The notes beneath the pieces were generated by a model. That model saw only the letters and a list, made by a program, of their open reading frames with translations. It made no database searches and was not told where the DNA came from. A stretch of 64,000 bases of DNA, taken from Tannerellaceae bacterium (GTDB lineage: Bacteria > Bacteroidota > Bacteroidia > Bacteroidales > Tannerellaceae). Position 1 is the first letter of the stretch; every line of letters starts with the position of its first letter. Of the stretch, positions 1-9,037 are shown one piece after another. Location: the NCBI GenBank assembly GCA_021203545.1, contig JAJQAZ010000063.1:1-64000 (forward strand), written 5' to 3'. Both the position numbers and the translations under genes were made by a program.

Positions 1-54
1 CAATTTTAATAGTAAACAGTACCTAATACTGACAACCTTTTTTAGTATAAGTCA

Positions 55-156
55 GGCACAACTTTGACATCCCGAAGGCACTGCGGTGCCACCTGCATGG
101 CACTGTTGTGCCAATCCGACGGCATTGCAGTGCCATGTAGGTGGCACCACAGTGCC
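55..156. repeat. Array of short palindromes with exact 22-bp pitch
   Basis: Four 14-bp units of the form GGCA(C/T)-N4-GTGCC begin at 77, 99, 121 and 143, so the pitch is exactly 22 bp, with 8-bp spacers of unrelated sequence. A fifth, decayed unit begins with GGCAC at 55, also in phase. Each unit could form a 5-bp-stem hairpin. The array lies downstream of the ankyrin gene. The rest of bases 1-234 holds no convincing gene. Function unknown. Confidence 0.8.
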
Positions 157-234
157 GGGGTAATAGTATTGATGTGTCAGCGCAGTGCCAGAATTGTATT
201 TTGGTGTTGGCACTAATTCTTTTGGCTAATAAGC

Positions 235-1074
235 TCATTTACAAGGGAAAGGTTTTTTTTGAACAAAATCTGATTGTCCGGGGAAAAGCTTTGTCTGTTC
301 AATTGCATAATCATAGGGGCTTAGCTTTGTTTTTTCTAATCCTACACTAACCGGGCGTTCCGGGGCTTTCCTGAAATCAATTCCTACACGGAAAAGTAAT
401 TTAATCATTTCTTCTCTGCTACCATGTTTCTTTAAAGTTAAGACCTGATGGTACAGAGACTTCTCAATTCCCTTGCATGCCGCATACATTTCATTCAGAT
501 CAGCCCCTCTTTCAAGAAAAAGCCTCACAGCCTCCGTAGAATTGTGAATGATAGCCCAACACATTGCCTTATTTATATAGCTTTTATCAACTCCATGCTC
601 AAACAGGAAGTCCATAGCTTCCCTGTTGTTTTTTGCTGCCGCATCTCCCAGTAAAGTTTGTTTATCTGTTGCGGTTGCATTAATCAGGCATCCTTTGGTA
701 AACAGATATTCAGCAAATGGTTTATCCCATGAATACAAAATTAGTTGACTTAAAGCATTCCGGTTCTGGCATCCTTTCTTATTTATGTCAGAGCCTTTTT
801 CTATCAGATATTTGGCCATATCTAACTTTTTATTTTCTATACAGGTTAACAGGGGATTATTACCCAGAAAGTTTCCCTGTTCTATATTTGCTCCTGCTGC
901 CAATAAAAGGTCTACAGCTTCTTTATTTCCATTTAAAGCAGCCGCATGAAGCGGAGTACCTGTTTCCCGTGTACTTTTTTTTAACTGTGAAGCTTTTACC
1001 TGCTTTAATTTTTCTTTTATCAGTTCTATATCATTTATCCAACAGGCATACAGTAAAGAATTATCATTTTCCAT
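235..1074 (-). CDS. Ankyrin-repeat protein
   Basis: A 279-residue protein made mostly of ankyrin-like helix-turn-helix repeats. The clearest repeat (about residues 38-70) contains TPLHAAALNGNKEAVDLLL followed by AGANIE, and degenerate repeats follow at roughly 72-103, 106-137, 139-168 and 170-200, ending in GADLN-type turns. Ankyrin repeats bind other proteins, but the partner cannot be told from sequence. There is no signal peptide or membrane segment, so it is probably cytoplasmic. It stands alone on the minus strand, divergent from the oxidoreductase set. The last 80 residues are not clearly repeats. The start is the first ATG of the frame; no strong promoter box was seen. Confidence 0.85.
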   Translation of the reverse strand: MENDNSLLYACWINDIELIKEKLKQVKASQLKKSTRETGTPLHAAALNGNKEAVDLLLAAGANIEQGNFLGNNPLLTCIENKKLDMAKYLIEKGSDINKKGCQNRNALSQLILYSWDKPFAEYLFTKGCLINATATDKQTLLGDAAAKNNREAMDFLFEHGVDKSYINKAMCWAIIHNSTEAVRLFLERGADLNEMYAACKGIEKSLYHQVLTLKKHGSREEMIKLLFRVGIDFRKAPERPVSVGLEKTKLSPYDYAIEQTKLFPGQSDFVQKKPFPCK

Positions 1075-1402
1075 TTTTCAATTATTAGGTATTAAAACGA
1101 TTATAACAGGCAGACAATATAGCAATTATATCTGAAATCTGTCCGGCTAAAGGATGAATATCTTCTTGAATATTCTCAAAAGCATCAACTTAGTTTTCGT
1201 TTGAAAACAATATATTTGTAAGTAAGGAGGATAAAGTATTGCCTACTGAAAAAAGATAGAATTAATGAATAATGGATTTCTATCCAACCAGCTATGTAAT
1301 CTTTAAAAAAAAGTTGTAGGATTCCCTCTTTTTAAATTAAAAGTCTATTTTTGTGTTGCTAACTTTTTAGACATTCATTGCAGATCTTTAGAATCAAATT
1401 TT
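1075..1402. other. Intergenic region between divergent genes
   Basis: A 328-bp AT-rich spacer between the ankyrin gene (minus) and the oxidoreductase (plus). The only element I can support is the TAnnTTTG box at 1346-1353. No small gene is convincing here. Confidence 0.6.
1346..1353 (+). promoter_or_regulatory. Bacteroidetes -7 box for the oxidoreductase set
   Basis: TATTTTTG matches the Bacteroidetes primary-sigma -7 consensus TAnnTTTG and lies about 50 bp before the start codon at 1403. The -33 element is not clear. Confidence 0.5.
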
Positions 1403-2695
1403 ATGGAAGACGTACAATCTTTAGACAGGCGTAACTTTATTAAACAGGTAGGTTTAGTAGGCGCCGGAACCCTCCTTAGTTCCAGTCCGTGGTTATCTGC
1501 GTTTGCAGATAAAGAACACACGGTTTCGTCAAAGGCACGCATCGGTGTGATTGGCCCGGGATCAAGAGGGCAGCACCTGATGAGTTTTATAGCCAATAAT
1601 AAAAAGGCAGAAATTACCGCTTTGTGCGATATTTACAAGCCTTCTATTGACGGTGCCCTTAAAATAGCTCCCGGAGCTAAAGTATATGATGATTACCGCA
1701 AACTACTGGAAGATAAAAATGTAGATTCGGTAGTAATAGCGACTCCGCTGAATACACACTGTGAAATAGCGTTGGCCGCTTTCGATGCCGGAAAGGATGT
1801 TTTTTGCGAAAAATCCATTGGATTTACTCCCGGAGAATGTCTGGTGATGTATGATAAATATAAGGCGTCCGGGAAAATATTCTTTTCAGGGCAGCAGCGC
1901 CTTTTTGATACCCGTTATATCAAAGCGATGGAAATGATCCATGCCGGTGTTTTCGGCGATATACAGGCGATCCGTACTTTCTGGAATCGTAACGGCGACT
2001 GGCGCAGGCCGGTTCCTTCTCCTGAACTGGAACGGCATATCAACTGGCGGTTGTATCGGGAATATTCCAAAGGATTAATGACCGAACTGGGATGCCACCA
2101 GTTGCAGATCGGTAGCTGGGCATTGCAGTCTATCCCGAATAAAGTAATGGGACACGGTGCGATAACCCACTGGAAAGATGGCCGTGAAGTGTATGATAAC
2201 GTAAGCTGTCTCTATATTTTTGATGGCGGGCAAAAAATGACCTTTAACTCTGTTATTGCCAATAAATTTTATGGCCTGGAAGAACAAATTATGGGACATC
2301 TGGGAACCGTAGAACCGGAAAAAGGAAAATATTATTTTGAAGATGTGGCTCCTGCACCAGCTTTCCTGCGTATGATCAATGAGATAGAAAATTCTCTTTT
2401 CAATACGTTGCCTTTTGCCGGTACCAGCTGGGCTCCTGAAACAGCCGGAGAAAATAAAGGTGAATATATCCTGGGTAAGAAGCCCGAATCGGATGGGACT
2501 CCCGAATTGCTCGCGGCTTATGTGGAAGCGGTTATTACCCGTAAACAACCTCCTAAAATTGCCGAAGAAGGTTATTATGCCAGTGTATTAACCCTGTTAG
2601 GATATGAAGCGATTGAGAAAGGGGAGATCCTAACTTTCCCGGACGAACTCAAGCTGGATTATTTAAACCACCAACGTAAAAGATCAGAATTATGA
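1403..2695 (+). CDS. Tat-exported Gfo/Idh/MocA-family oxidoreductase
   Basis: A 430-residue NAD(P)-dependent oxidoreductase of the Gfo/Idh/MocA family. A twin-arginine signal comes first (DRRNFIK at about residues 7-13, then a hydrophobic stretch ending near SAFA), so export by Tat is expected. The Rossmann motif GVIGPGSRG follows near residues 48-56. The usual EKP motif appears as CEKSIG near 135, and a TELGCHQ segment near 228 matches the family's catalytic-histidine region. Such exported members act on sugars or sugar derivatives, but the substrate is not predictable. The stop overlaps the next start (ATGA), giving a tightly coupled set with a small membrane protein and an ApbE-like protein. 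The ApbE neighbour hints at a redox role but does not prove one. Confidence 0.88.
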   Translation: MEDVQSLDRRNFIKQVGLVGAGTLLSSSPWLSAFADKEHTVSSKARIGVIGPGSRGQHLMSFIANNKKAEITALCDIYKPSIDGALKIAPGAKVYDDYRKLLEDKNVDSVVIATPLNTHCEIALAAFDAGKDVFCEKSIGFTPGECLVMYDKYKASGKIFFSGQQRLFDTRYIKAMEMIHAGVFGDIQAIRTFWNRNGDWRRPVPSPELERHINWRLYREYSKGLMTELGCHQLQIGSWALQSIPNKVMGHGAITHWKDGREVYDNVSCLYIFDGGQKMTFNSVIANKFYGLEEQIMGHLGTVEPEKGKYYFEDVAPAPAFLRMINEIENSLFNTLPFAGTSWAPETAGENKGEYILGKKPESDGTPELLAAYVEAVITRKQPPKIAEEGYYASVLTLLGYEAIEKGEILTFPDELKLDYLNHQRKRSEL

Positions 2696-2941
2696 AAGAT
2701 ACATTAATTTCAGGAAAACGTAAAAAGAAGGAGTTGCTTACTTTTTTGGCCTGCTTTGTGCTCGCAAACATCATACATCTTTTTGCTATTTTGAAGTATG
2801 ATAATGCGTCGATGACCGAACTGGTTACTTCGATTGGCTATGTAACTGTTTTTTGCAATAGCACTATATGTGGTATGGACAGATATCCGGCTGGTTCTTT
2901 TTTTAGGATGTAACCTGATCCGGTCGAAAAAAGATTCCTGA
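2692..2941 (+). pseudogene. Small two-helix membrane protein, frameshifted in a T run
   Basis: The start overlaps the preceding stop by four bases. As it stands the frame ends at 2913 after 73 residues. The run of six T at 2849-2854 breaks the second membrane helix. Removing one T restores a hydrophobic helix (VFAIALYVVWTDIRLVLFL) and moves the stop to 2939-2941, five bases before the next gene, giving about 82 residues. The restored protein has a basic N terminus and two membrane segments. The better helix and tighter gene spacing argue that the extra T is a recent mutation or a sequencing error. Function unknown; the position suggests a membrane partner of the exported oxidoreductase. Confidence 0.65.
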
Positions 2942-2946
2942 ATAGA

Positions 2947-3780
2947 ATGACAACAATTCCCGGCATATACAAAACACTGGCAGGCGGCAAAAGTATGTAT
3001 TATATGTGGTTTTCCGCCATGCACACCCGCATAGATATTATGCTGTGCGACCGGACGGAAACGGAGAGTAAAGAAACCGGGAAACTGGTCTATGATGAAA
3101 TTCGCCAACTGGAGTGTGCCGGGAATTATTTCGACCCGGCCAGCGAATTGTATCAACTGAATCAAAAAGGTTATCCGGGGCCGGTTACCGTAAGCCGGCC
3201 CCTGTTTGCTGCTATCTGGGAGTGCCTGGATTATTACCGTTCTACAGCAGGTTGTTTTGATATAACTATACATTCTTCTAATCATCATCCCGAAATGATA
3301 CAGGGTGTGCATACGGATATCGCAAAGTCTGCCATATCCTTTAACTCTCCGGATCTGAAACTGAATCTCTCCGGGTTTCTGAAAGGATATGTATTAGAGG
3401 TTGTCCGTTGCCTGTTAAACCGGTATCACATAAAAAATGCCCTGGTCAATATTGGTAACAGTTCCGTATTGGCAATGGGGAATCATCCGTTGTATGAAGG
3501 TTGGAAAGTGGGCATTGATTTTAACGGAAAGCAGCAGCGGGAAGTAACTCTGTTTGATGAATGCCTTACCACTTCGGGTAATGATAGTGCTGAACGTATA
3601 CACATCCGCTCACCCCATTCCGGGAAATATATGGAAGGGGTAAAAGGCGTCTCGGTTGTTACCAGACAAGCTACTGAAGGCGAGGTTCTTTCTACGGCAT
3701 TATGTGTAGCTTCTCCTGCCCAACGTGAACAGATATTAAAAAATATTCCTGCTGTTGTGTATGATTTGATAACATCTTAA
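2947..3780 (+). CDS. apbE: ApbE-like FAD:protein FMN transferase
   Basis: A 277-residue protein related to ApbE, which attaches FMN covalently to target flavoproteins outside the cytoplasm. Family landmarks are recognisable but diverged: an FSAMHTRIDI segment (usually AMGT), a CFDITIHS block, NLSGFLKGY in place of DLGGIAKGY, ALVNIGNSSVLAMG in place of the NxGG block, a TTSGND segment, and EVLSTAL near the end in place of the metal-binding DALSTA. Several active-site positions are therefore substituted and activity is uncertain. There is no clear signal peptide from the first ATG; an internal ATG at 2995 is an alternative start. It is the third gene of the compact set that begins at 1403. Confidence 0.75.
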   Translation: MTTIPGIYKTLAGGKSMYYMWFSAMHTRIDIMLCDRTETESKETGKLVYDEIRQLECAGNYFDPASELYQLNQKGYPGPVTVSRPLFAAIWECLDYYRSTAGCFDITIHSSNHHPEMIQGVHTDIAKSAISFNSPDLKLNLSGFLKGYVLEVVRCLLNRYHIKNALVNIGNSSVLAMGNHPLYEGWKVGIDFNGKQQREVTLFDECLTTSGNDSAERIHIRSPHSGKYMEGVKGVSVVTRQATEGEVLSTALCVASPAQREQILKNIPAVVYDLITS

Positions 3781-3906
3781 ATACAGAGGCGTAAAGACAT
3801 GGGTATTAAAAAATAAAATATATATTTGTATCAGTGAACAATCAAAGCAAATTAACACAAATATGGAAAAAAGTACAATCTACCTGAGGAAGGAAATGAG
3901 AATAAC

Positions 3907-4077
3907 ATGGAAGAATCAGCATTGGAATATGGTGCAAATGTAGAAATGGCTTTTCCTTGTGAATTTACCCCAGAGGAAAAATGGGCGATATTAGAACAGG
4001 CTCGTAAAGATGAAGCAGCCGGGAATTTTATACCACAAGATCAGGTTCTGGATAGGTATAAAGGTCGTTTTTCATGA
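3907..4077 (+). CDS. Probable antitoxin of a RelE/ParE-type pair
   Basis: A 56-residue acidic protein whose stop overlaps the toxin start (ATGA at 4074-4077), the usual antitoxin-toxin layout. Its C-terminal half (PEEKWAILEQARKDEAAG) resembles the toxin-binding tail of small antitoxins. An upstream ATG at 3863 is in another frame; inserting one A in the AAA near 3895 would join it and add about 15 residues (MEKSTIYLRKEN...). The true N terminus may therefore be longer, with a one-base lesion here. Called mainly from gene order, size and charge. Confidence 0.65.
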   Translation: MEESALEYGANVEMAFPCEFTPEEKWAILEQARKDEAAGNFIPQDQVLDRYKGRFS

Positions 4078-4352
4078 GAGTAATCTGGTTGGAAACCGCT
4101 TTGTCTCATTTAGACGGAGTTTTTGATTATTATATTCAATATAGTCAACGGGCAGCCTATTCGATGGTAAAGGAGATTTCTGATACTGGTAAAATATTAC
4201 AAAATCATCCGAAAGCCGGAATGGTAGAGCGTTTTTATGAAGATGCTCCGGAAAGTATCCGTGCGTTGATTGCTTGTAAGGGTTTATTTAAAATTCTGTA
4301 TTATGAAAGAAATAACGTTATCTATATTTTTGCTGTTTTTAGTTGTCGGTAG
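4074..4352 (+). CDS. RelE/ParE-family toxin
   Basis: A 92-residue protein of the RelE/ParE superfamily, whose members are ribosome-dependent mRNA nucleases or gyrase inhibitors. Typical features are the opening strand VIWLETALSHLDGVFDYY, the central NHPKAGMVERF, and the final strands FKILYYERNNVIYIFAVF. Size fits the family. It overlaps the antitoxin by four bases, so translation is probably coupled. The family alone does not tell which target it hits; the N-terminal pattern leans toward the ParE side. Confidence 0.82.
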   Translation: MRVIWLETALSHLDGVFDYYIQYSQRAAYSMVKEISDTGKILQNHPKAGMVERFYEDAPESIRALIACKGLFKILYYERNNVIYIFAVFSCR

Positions 4353-4433
4353 GATCCGGCAGAATTAGAAAAATTAATCTCAAATAAATAGAAAAGCAAC
4401 TTCCGAAGTAATCATTTTCAATTGATAAATAAT

Positions 4434-4441
4434 TACTTTTG
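4434..4441 (+). promoter_or_regulatory. -7 box for the threonine aldolase gene
   Basis: TACTTTTG fits TAnnTTTG, 17 bases before the ATG at 4459, which would give a very short leader. The -33 element is only suggested by the T-rich stretch at 4414-4417. Confidence 0.4.
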
Positions 4442-4458
4442 TGCAAAATTTTAGATGA

Positions 4459-5484
4459 ATGAGAAGTTTTGCAAGTGATAATAATTCGGGTGTGCATCCG
4501 CTGGTGATGGATGCTTTGATAAAAGCAAACAGTGATCATGCGGTAGGGTATGGGGACGATCCGTGGACGGAACAGGCTACCCAAAAGATCAAAAAACTAT
4601 TCGGAGAAAGTGCCTCTCCTTTTTTTGTGTTTAATGGTACGGGGGCTAATTCGGTAGCTTTGCAGGCATTGACCCGTTCGTTTCATAGTATTATCTGTAC
4701 TTCGACTGCCCATATTTATGTGGACGAATGCGGTGCACCGGCTCGTATGACGGGATGTACCGTTACACCTGTTGATACGCCTGACGGTAAACTGACTCCG
4801 GAACTGATCCGGCCTCATTTGCATAACTTCGGTGTATGTCATCATCCGCAACCCAAAGCGGTCTATATTTCGCAGGTATCCGAATTGGGTACGGTTTATA
4901 CGGTTGACGAAGTAAAAGCAATTGCTGATCTGGTGCACGAATACGATATGTACCTGCATATGGACGGTGCTCGGCTGGCCAATGCCTGTGTATATCTGGA
5001 TTGCTCTATGAAAGAACTGACCGTGGATGCCGGTGTGGATATTTTGAGTTTCGGAGGTACTAAAAACGGGATGATGATGGGGGAAGCAGTGATTGCATTT
5101 CGTCCTGAACTGGCAGAGAACCTGCCTTACTTCCGGAAACAGTCAGCCCAACTTACTTCCAAACAACGGTACCTGTCCACCCAGTTTCTGCCTTATCTTG
5201 AAAAAGAAGTGTGGTATAACAATGCACGGAATGCGAATGAAAAAGCAAAAGAGATAGTTGCTGTATTGAATAAATACCCGGAAATTAATTTTACCCAGAA
5301 ACCGGAGTCAAACCAGTTATTCTTTACGATGCCCCGCGAAGCTGCCAAAGAACTGGAAAAAGAATACTTCTTTTATTACTGGAACGAAGCAATTACAGAA
5401 GTGCGTCTGGTAACCTCGTGGGATACGACGACAGATGATATCGAATCGCTGGCTAAATCGCTGGACAGGATATTATCGAAATGA
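4459..5484 (+). CDS. ltaE: Low-specificity L-threonine aldolase
   Basis: A 341-residue PLP enzyme of the beta-eliminating lyase family that cleaves L-threonine or L-allo-threonine to glycine and acetaldehyde. Markers are the N-terminal SDNNSGVHP, FNGTGAN near residue 60, His85 in the STAHIY segment (probable cofactor stacking), HMDGARLAN near 167-175, and the PLP lysine Lys202 in SFGGTKNG. Length is normal. The first in-frame ATG directly precedes the conserved SFASDNNSG, which supports the start. It is a single-gene unit between the toxin-antitoxin pair and a hairpin repeat. Related bacterial enzymes can also act on beta-hydroxy amino acids such as phenylserine. Confidence 0.92.
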   Translation: MRSFASDNNSGVHPLVMDALIKANSDHAVGYGDDPWTEQATQKIKKLFGESASPFFVFNGTGANSVALQALTRSFHSIICTSTAHIYVDECGAPARMTGCTVTPVDTPDGKLTPELIRPHLHNFGVCHHPQPKAVYISQVSELGTVYTVDEVKAIADLVHEYDMYLHMDGARLANACVYLDCSMKELTVDAGVDILSFGGTKNGMMMGEAVIAFRPELAENLPYFRKQSAQLTSKQRYLSTQFLPYLEKEVWYNNARNANEKAKEIVAVLNKYPEINFTQKPESNQLFFTMPREAAKELEKEYFFYYWNEAITEVRLVTSWDTTTDDIESLAKSLDRILSK

Positions 5485-5531
5485 AAAGTGAGAAATAGAT
5501 AAGTCTTGTAAGGACGACATAACTTGTTCTT

Positions 5532-5642
5532 TGTTCGGCGTAGCGTCTTCGCTACGTCGTTTATAAAAGTGAGGCTCCAGCCTCATATGAGCCAGGAGGC
5601 TCATAAATTCTTAGCGACGTAGCGAGGACGCTACGCCGAACA
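5532..5642. repeat. Nested inverted repeat (28-bp arms)
   Basis: The arms 5532-5559 and 5615-5642 are reverse complements at 27 of 28 positions. The 55-bp loop holds a second hairpin (GAGGCTCCAGCCTC and its partner near 5588-5602). Lying just after ltaE, it could act as a terminator or be a non-autonomous palindromic repeat. The rest of 5485-5783 holds no gene. Confidence 0.8.
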
Positions 5643-5783
5643 TTAGGGCAAGTTCCGGAACAATTGATTTTTTATTTAAAATACTTCGTTGGTCTATTTA
5701 ATCGTTGGTTTGGTCGCTTATCTTTTCGGGGCTTAACAGAAATCTGCAACTTTGTAGGAGTAATTGATGAATATAATAATTGT

Positions 5784-8120
5784 ATAAAGTTTAAAACATC
5801 TTTTCTTTTTCTACTTTTCTTTTCATTACCGGCATTTGCTATCATCGCACAGGAACGGCGGTATACGGTAAGTGGTATCATTACCGACAGCCAGGATGGA
5901 GAAGACCTGGCCGGTGCAGGTATACAGGTGAGATCCTCTAATCTGGGGACTGTTACCAATCCGTATGGTTTTTATTCCCTTAACCTGCCGGGTGGCGAAT
6001 ATATACTGGAAGTTTCTTATATGGGATATAATACCAAACAGATACCGGTTACGTTGAATGCGGATGTGCGGATGAATATTTCACTCGATCCGTCAACCAG
6101 CCAGCTGGATGAAGTTGTAATAACCGCCGAAGCCCGGAATGCCAATATAACCCGTATGGAGATGAGTACCGAACGGCTTTCGGTAAAAGAGATAAAAACA
6201 ATTCCGGCCTTAATGGGAGAAGTGGATGTAATAAAGGCGATACAATTATTGCCTGGGGTACAGCCTACAGCCGAAGGTTCCTCAGGTTTCAGTGTACGTG
6301 GCGGAAGCCATGACCAGAACCTGATTCTCCTGGACGAAGCTACTGTGTATAGTGCCTCTCATTTAATGGGGTTCTTTTCTGTCTTTAATAATGATGCGAT
6401 CAAAGATGTTACCCTCTATAAAGGAGATATTCCCGCGACTTTTGGCGGACGGCTCTCTTCGCTGATGGATATACGTTCCAAAGATGGTAATAACCAGCGT
6501 TTCACCGGAACCGGTGGGGTTGGATTAATTGCCAGCCGTCTGACCCTGGAAGGCCCGTTGGGAACTGATAAAGCTTCTTTTATTGTTTCCGGACGGCGTA
6601 CATACGCAGATTTGTTTCTGCCGCTGGCCGGTGATAAAAATGTCAAAGAATCTACGATGTATTTCTATGACATGAATATGAAGGTGAATTACCGTATCAA
6701 CGATAATAACAGGGTATTCATTGCCGGCTATTTCGGACGGGATAAGTTTGCAACTAATTTTGCCGGTATGGATTTTGGGAATAAAACCGTAACCGCCCGC
6801 TGGAACCATATCTTTTCGCCAAAGCTTTTTTCGAATTTTACCCTGTTGGGTAGCTTTTATGATTACTATCTGAGTTATGATGTAACCAAACAGTTAAGTT
6901 CCGAGTGGAAATCGGAGATGCATGATTATGGATTTAAGGCTGATTTTTCTTATCATCCTGATCCGGTTAATCATATTAAGTTCGGGTATAATATGATTTA
7001 CCATAAATTCAAACCGGGTGAAGGTGGCGGAATTGGTGATGAATCAATATTTACCCGTATTGTGACTCCGGAAGAGTATGCCATGGAACATGCACTATAT
7101 GTTTCTAATGATATGTCGCTCGGAGAGAAATGGAAATTGCGTTACGGAGTGCGTTTTTCCCTGTTTCAGAATATCGCGAACGGGGAAGAGCTTAATTATA
7201 TGAATAAGTATGAGGTAGACCATACGGAATATTATAAAAAAGGAACGTTTTATAACAACCAACATCAGTTTGAACCCCGTCTGGGACTGGCATATGTCAT
7301 AGACGAAAAGCAATCCCTAAAGGCCAGCTACTCACATACGGCACAGTATATTCAGATGGCTTCCAACTCTTCAGCCGGTTCGCCGCTGGATGTATGGTTT
7401 TAGGCTTCACAGAATGTGAAACCACAATTGTGCGACCAGTTTGCTTTGGGTTACTTCCGCAACTTTGCCGATAATATGTTTGAAGCCTCTGCCGAAGTAT
7501 ATTATAAGAATATGAAGAATGTGATTGATTTTAAAGATCATGCGGAACTGATAGGAAATGCTGATCTGGAACAGGAACTACGTTTTGGAAAAGGATATTC
7601 GTATGGATTGGAAGTAATGGTACGTAAGAACCAGGGGCCTTTGAGTGGCTGGGTGAGTTATACCTATTCGCGGAGTCAACGCAAAGCGGATGATATTAAC
7701 GAGGGTGATTGGTACCGTTCGCCCTATGATAAACCTCATAATATCTCTATTGTAGCCAATTATGAATTATACAAAAAATGGTCGGTTTCGGCCAACTGGG
7801 TATACGCTACCGGTGCACCCGTTACGTATCCTACCGGGCGGTTCCAGATAGAAAACAATTATATACCAATCTATTCCGGTCGCAACGAATACCGCTATCC
7901 GGCTTACCACCGGCTGGATCTTGCGGCTACCATGCAACTATCCAAACCGGGTAAACGATTGAAACACGATCTGACGTTCTCGCTATATAATGCGTACGGA
8001 CGTAAAAATCCGTGGACAATCCTGTTTAACCAGGAGGCTGATATGCCGGATGTGTCGTATGCGGAACAGGTGTACCTGTTTACCTTTATCCCTTCCGTAA
8101 CCTGGAATTTTACTTTTTAA
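5784..8120 (+). pseudogene. TonB-dependent receptor with carboxypeptidase-like domain; start lost and internal stop
   Basis: An outer-membrane TonB-dependent transporter of about 779 codons. In order it has a signal peptide (SFLFLLFFSLPAFA), a CarboxypepD_reg-like beta domain (YTVSGIITDSQDGEDLAGAG), a TonB-box/plug region (QLDEVVITAEAR, then GFSVRGGSHDQNLILLDEATVY) and a beta-barrel ending in the aromatic VTWNFTF. Two lesions are visible. The codon before the conserved KFKTSFLF signal is ATA at 5784-5786 where ATG is expected, and no in-frame ATG exists between there and the mature protein. An in-frame TAG at 7401-7403 splits a segment that otherwise reads straight on (VWF-stop-ASQNVKPQLCDQ). 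One base change each would explain them. Its partner is the DUF4249-type lipoprotein that follows, also broken. The substrate is unknown. Confidence 0.82.
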
Positions 8121-8138
8121 CTTTTAAAATTGATTTGT

Positions 8139-9037
8139 ATGCAAACAAATATATTATTGAAACCGGTTACCGGATTTACTATTGCTGGATTAATCACGTT
8201 CCTTCTGCTGATAGCCTGTACCGAACGAATTGATATTTCAACAAAAGATGCCGCCCCCCCCGGTTGGTGATTTATGGATATATTTCTACTGATACCACCC
8301 AACATTATGTAAAGATTACCCGTTCTGCCGGCTACTTCTCAACCTCTGCTCCGGAAGGTATATCTAACGCAAGTGTTGCGATTTATAACGGTGATGAAAC
8401 TTATCTTTTAACAGAAGATCCTGATACGCCCGGACTTTACCTGACAGAGCCGTATGTGTTTGGTGTGGAAGGAGAGACCTATACACTGGAAGTTTCGGTA
8501 GATTTTGAGGGAAAAGGGCAATTTGAGGAGTATACCTCATCCTCTTACCTGCCTTATGCTGTCCGGATGGATTCAATACAGTTGAAAATGTCTGACTATT
8601 TTGATGACCGTCTGGATATATATTTTTACGGCCGGTTAGGGGATAATGATGAAAATTATCTCAGTTTCCAGGCATACCGGAACGATTACGCTCTTTCTGA
8701 TTCCCTGATCAACTTTGGCCTGGCGGATGATGAATATATAGATAAAAAAGAGTTGGATGGAGTGAGTTGTTTTAGCCTGGATATGGAAGAGGAGCAATAT
8801 TATCTGGAACCGGGTGATATTGTATCCTTACAGGTTAATTCAATAACCAAAGAATATTATGATTTTCTCTGGCATGCCCAATTGGAACTATACGGATCGA
8901 TTCCTATATTCAGTGGGCCACCAGCCAATGCGGAAACCAATATCAAACCGGTAAATACAAGTAATAAAACCCCTCTCGCCGGTTTCTTCACCGCCTACTC
9001 TTCCCGCAGGAAAGGTACGGTGTATGTTTCTGACTAA
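8139..9037 (+). pseudogene. DUF4249-type lipoprotein, frameshifted in a C run
   Basis: Starting at 8139, a lipoprotein signal (FLLLIACTERIDIS, lipobox Cys near residue 31) leads into a run of eight C at 8254-8261 and then a stop. The other frame continues from RLVIYGYISTDTTQHYVKI to 9037. One more C would fuse them into about 299 residues. DUF4249 proteins are typically encoded next to TonB receptors in Bacteroidetes and are thought to be surface lipoprotein partners, which fits the upstream gene. The assignment rests on the VIYGYIS opening, the ASVAIYNGDE and PYVFGVEGETYTLEV blocks, and gene order. The homopolymer site suggests sequencing error or slippage. Confidence 0.75.

Noticed and set aside
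55..156. CRISPR array reading of the 22-bp repeats
   Set aside because: Units are 14-20 bp, diverge from one another, and spacers are only 2-8 bp; no cas gene is near.
2075..2548. Long antisense frame inside the oxidoreductase gene
   Set aside because: It mirrors codon structure of the sense gene and has no family resemblance; same for other antisense frames, such as 49713-50324 and 51649-52137.
7401..7403. TAG recoding (amber read-through) in the TonB receptor
   Set aside because: No context for recoding, the same gene has lost its start, and other genes in the window use TAG-free normal reading; a nonsense mutation is simpler.
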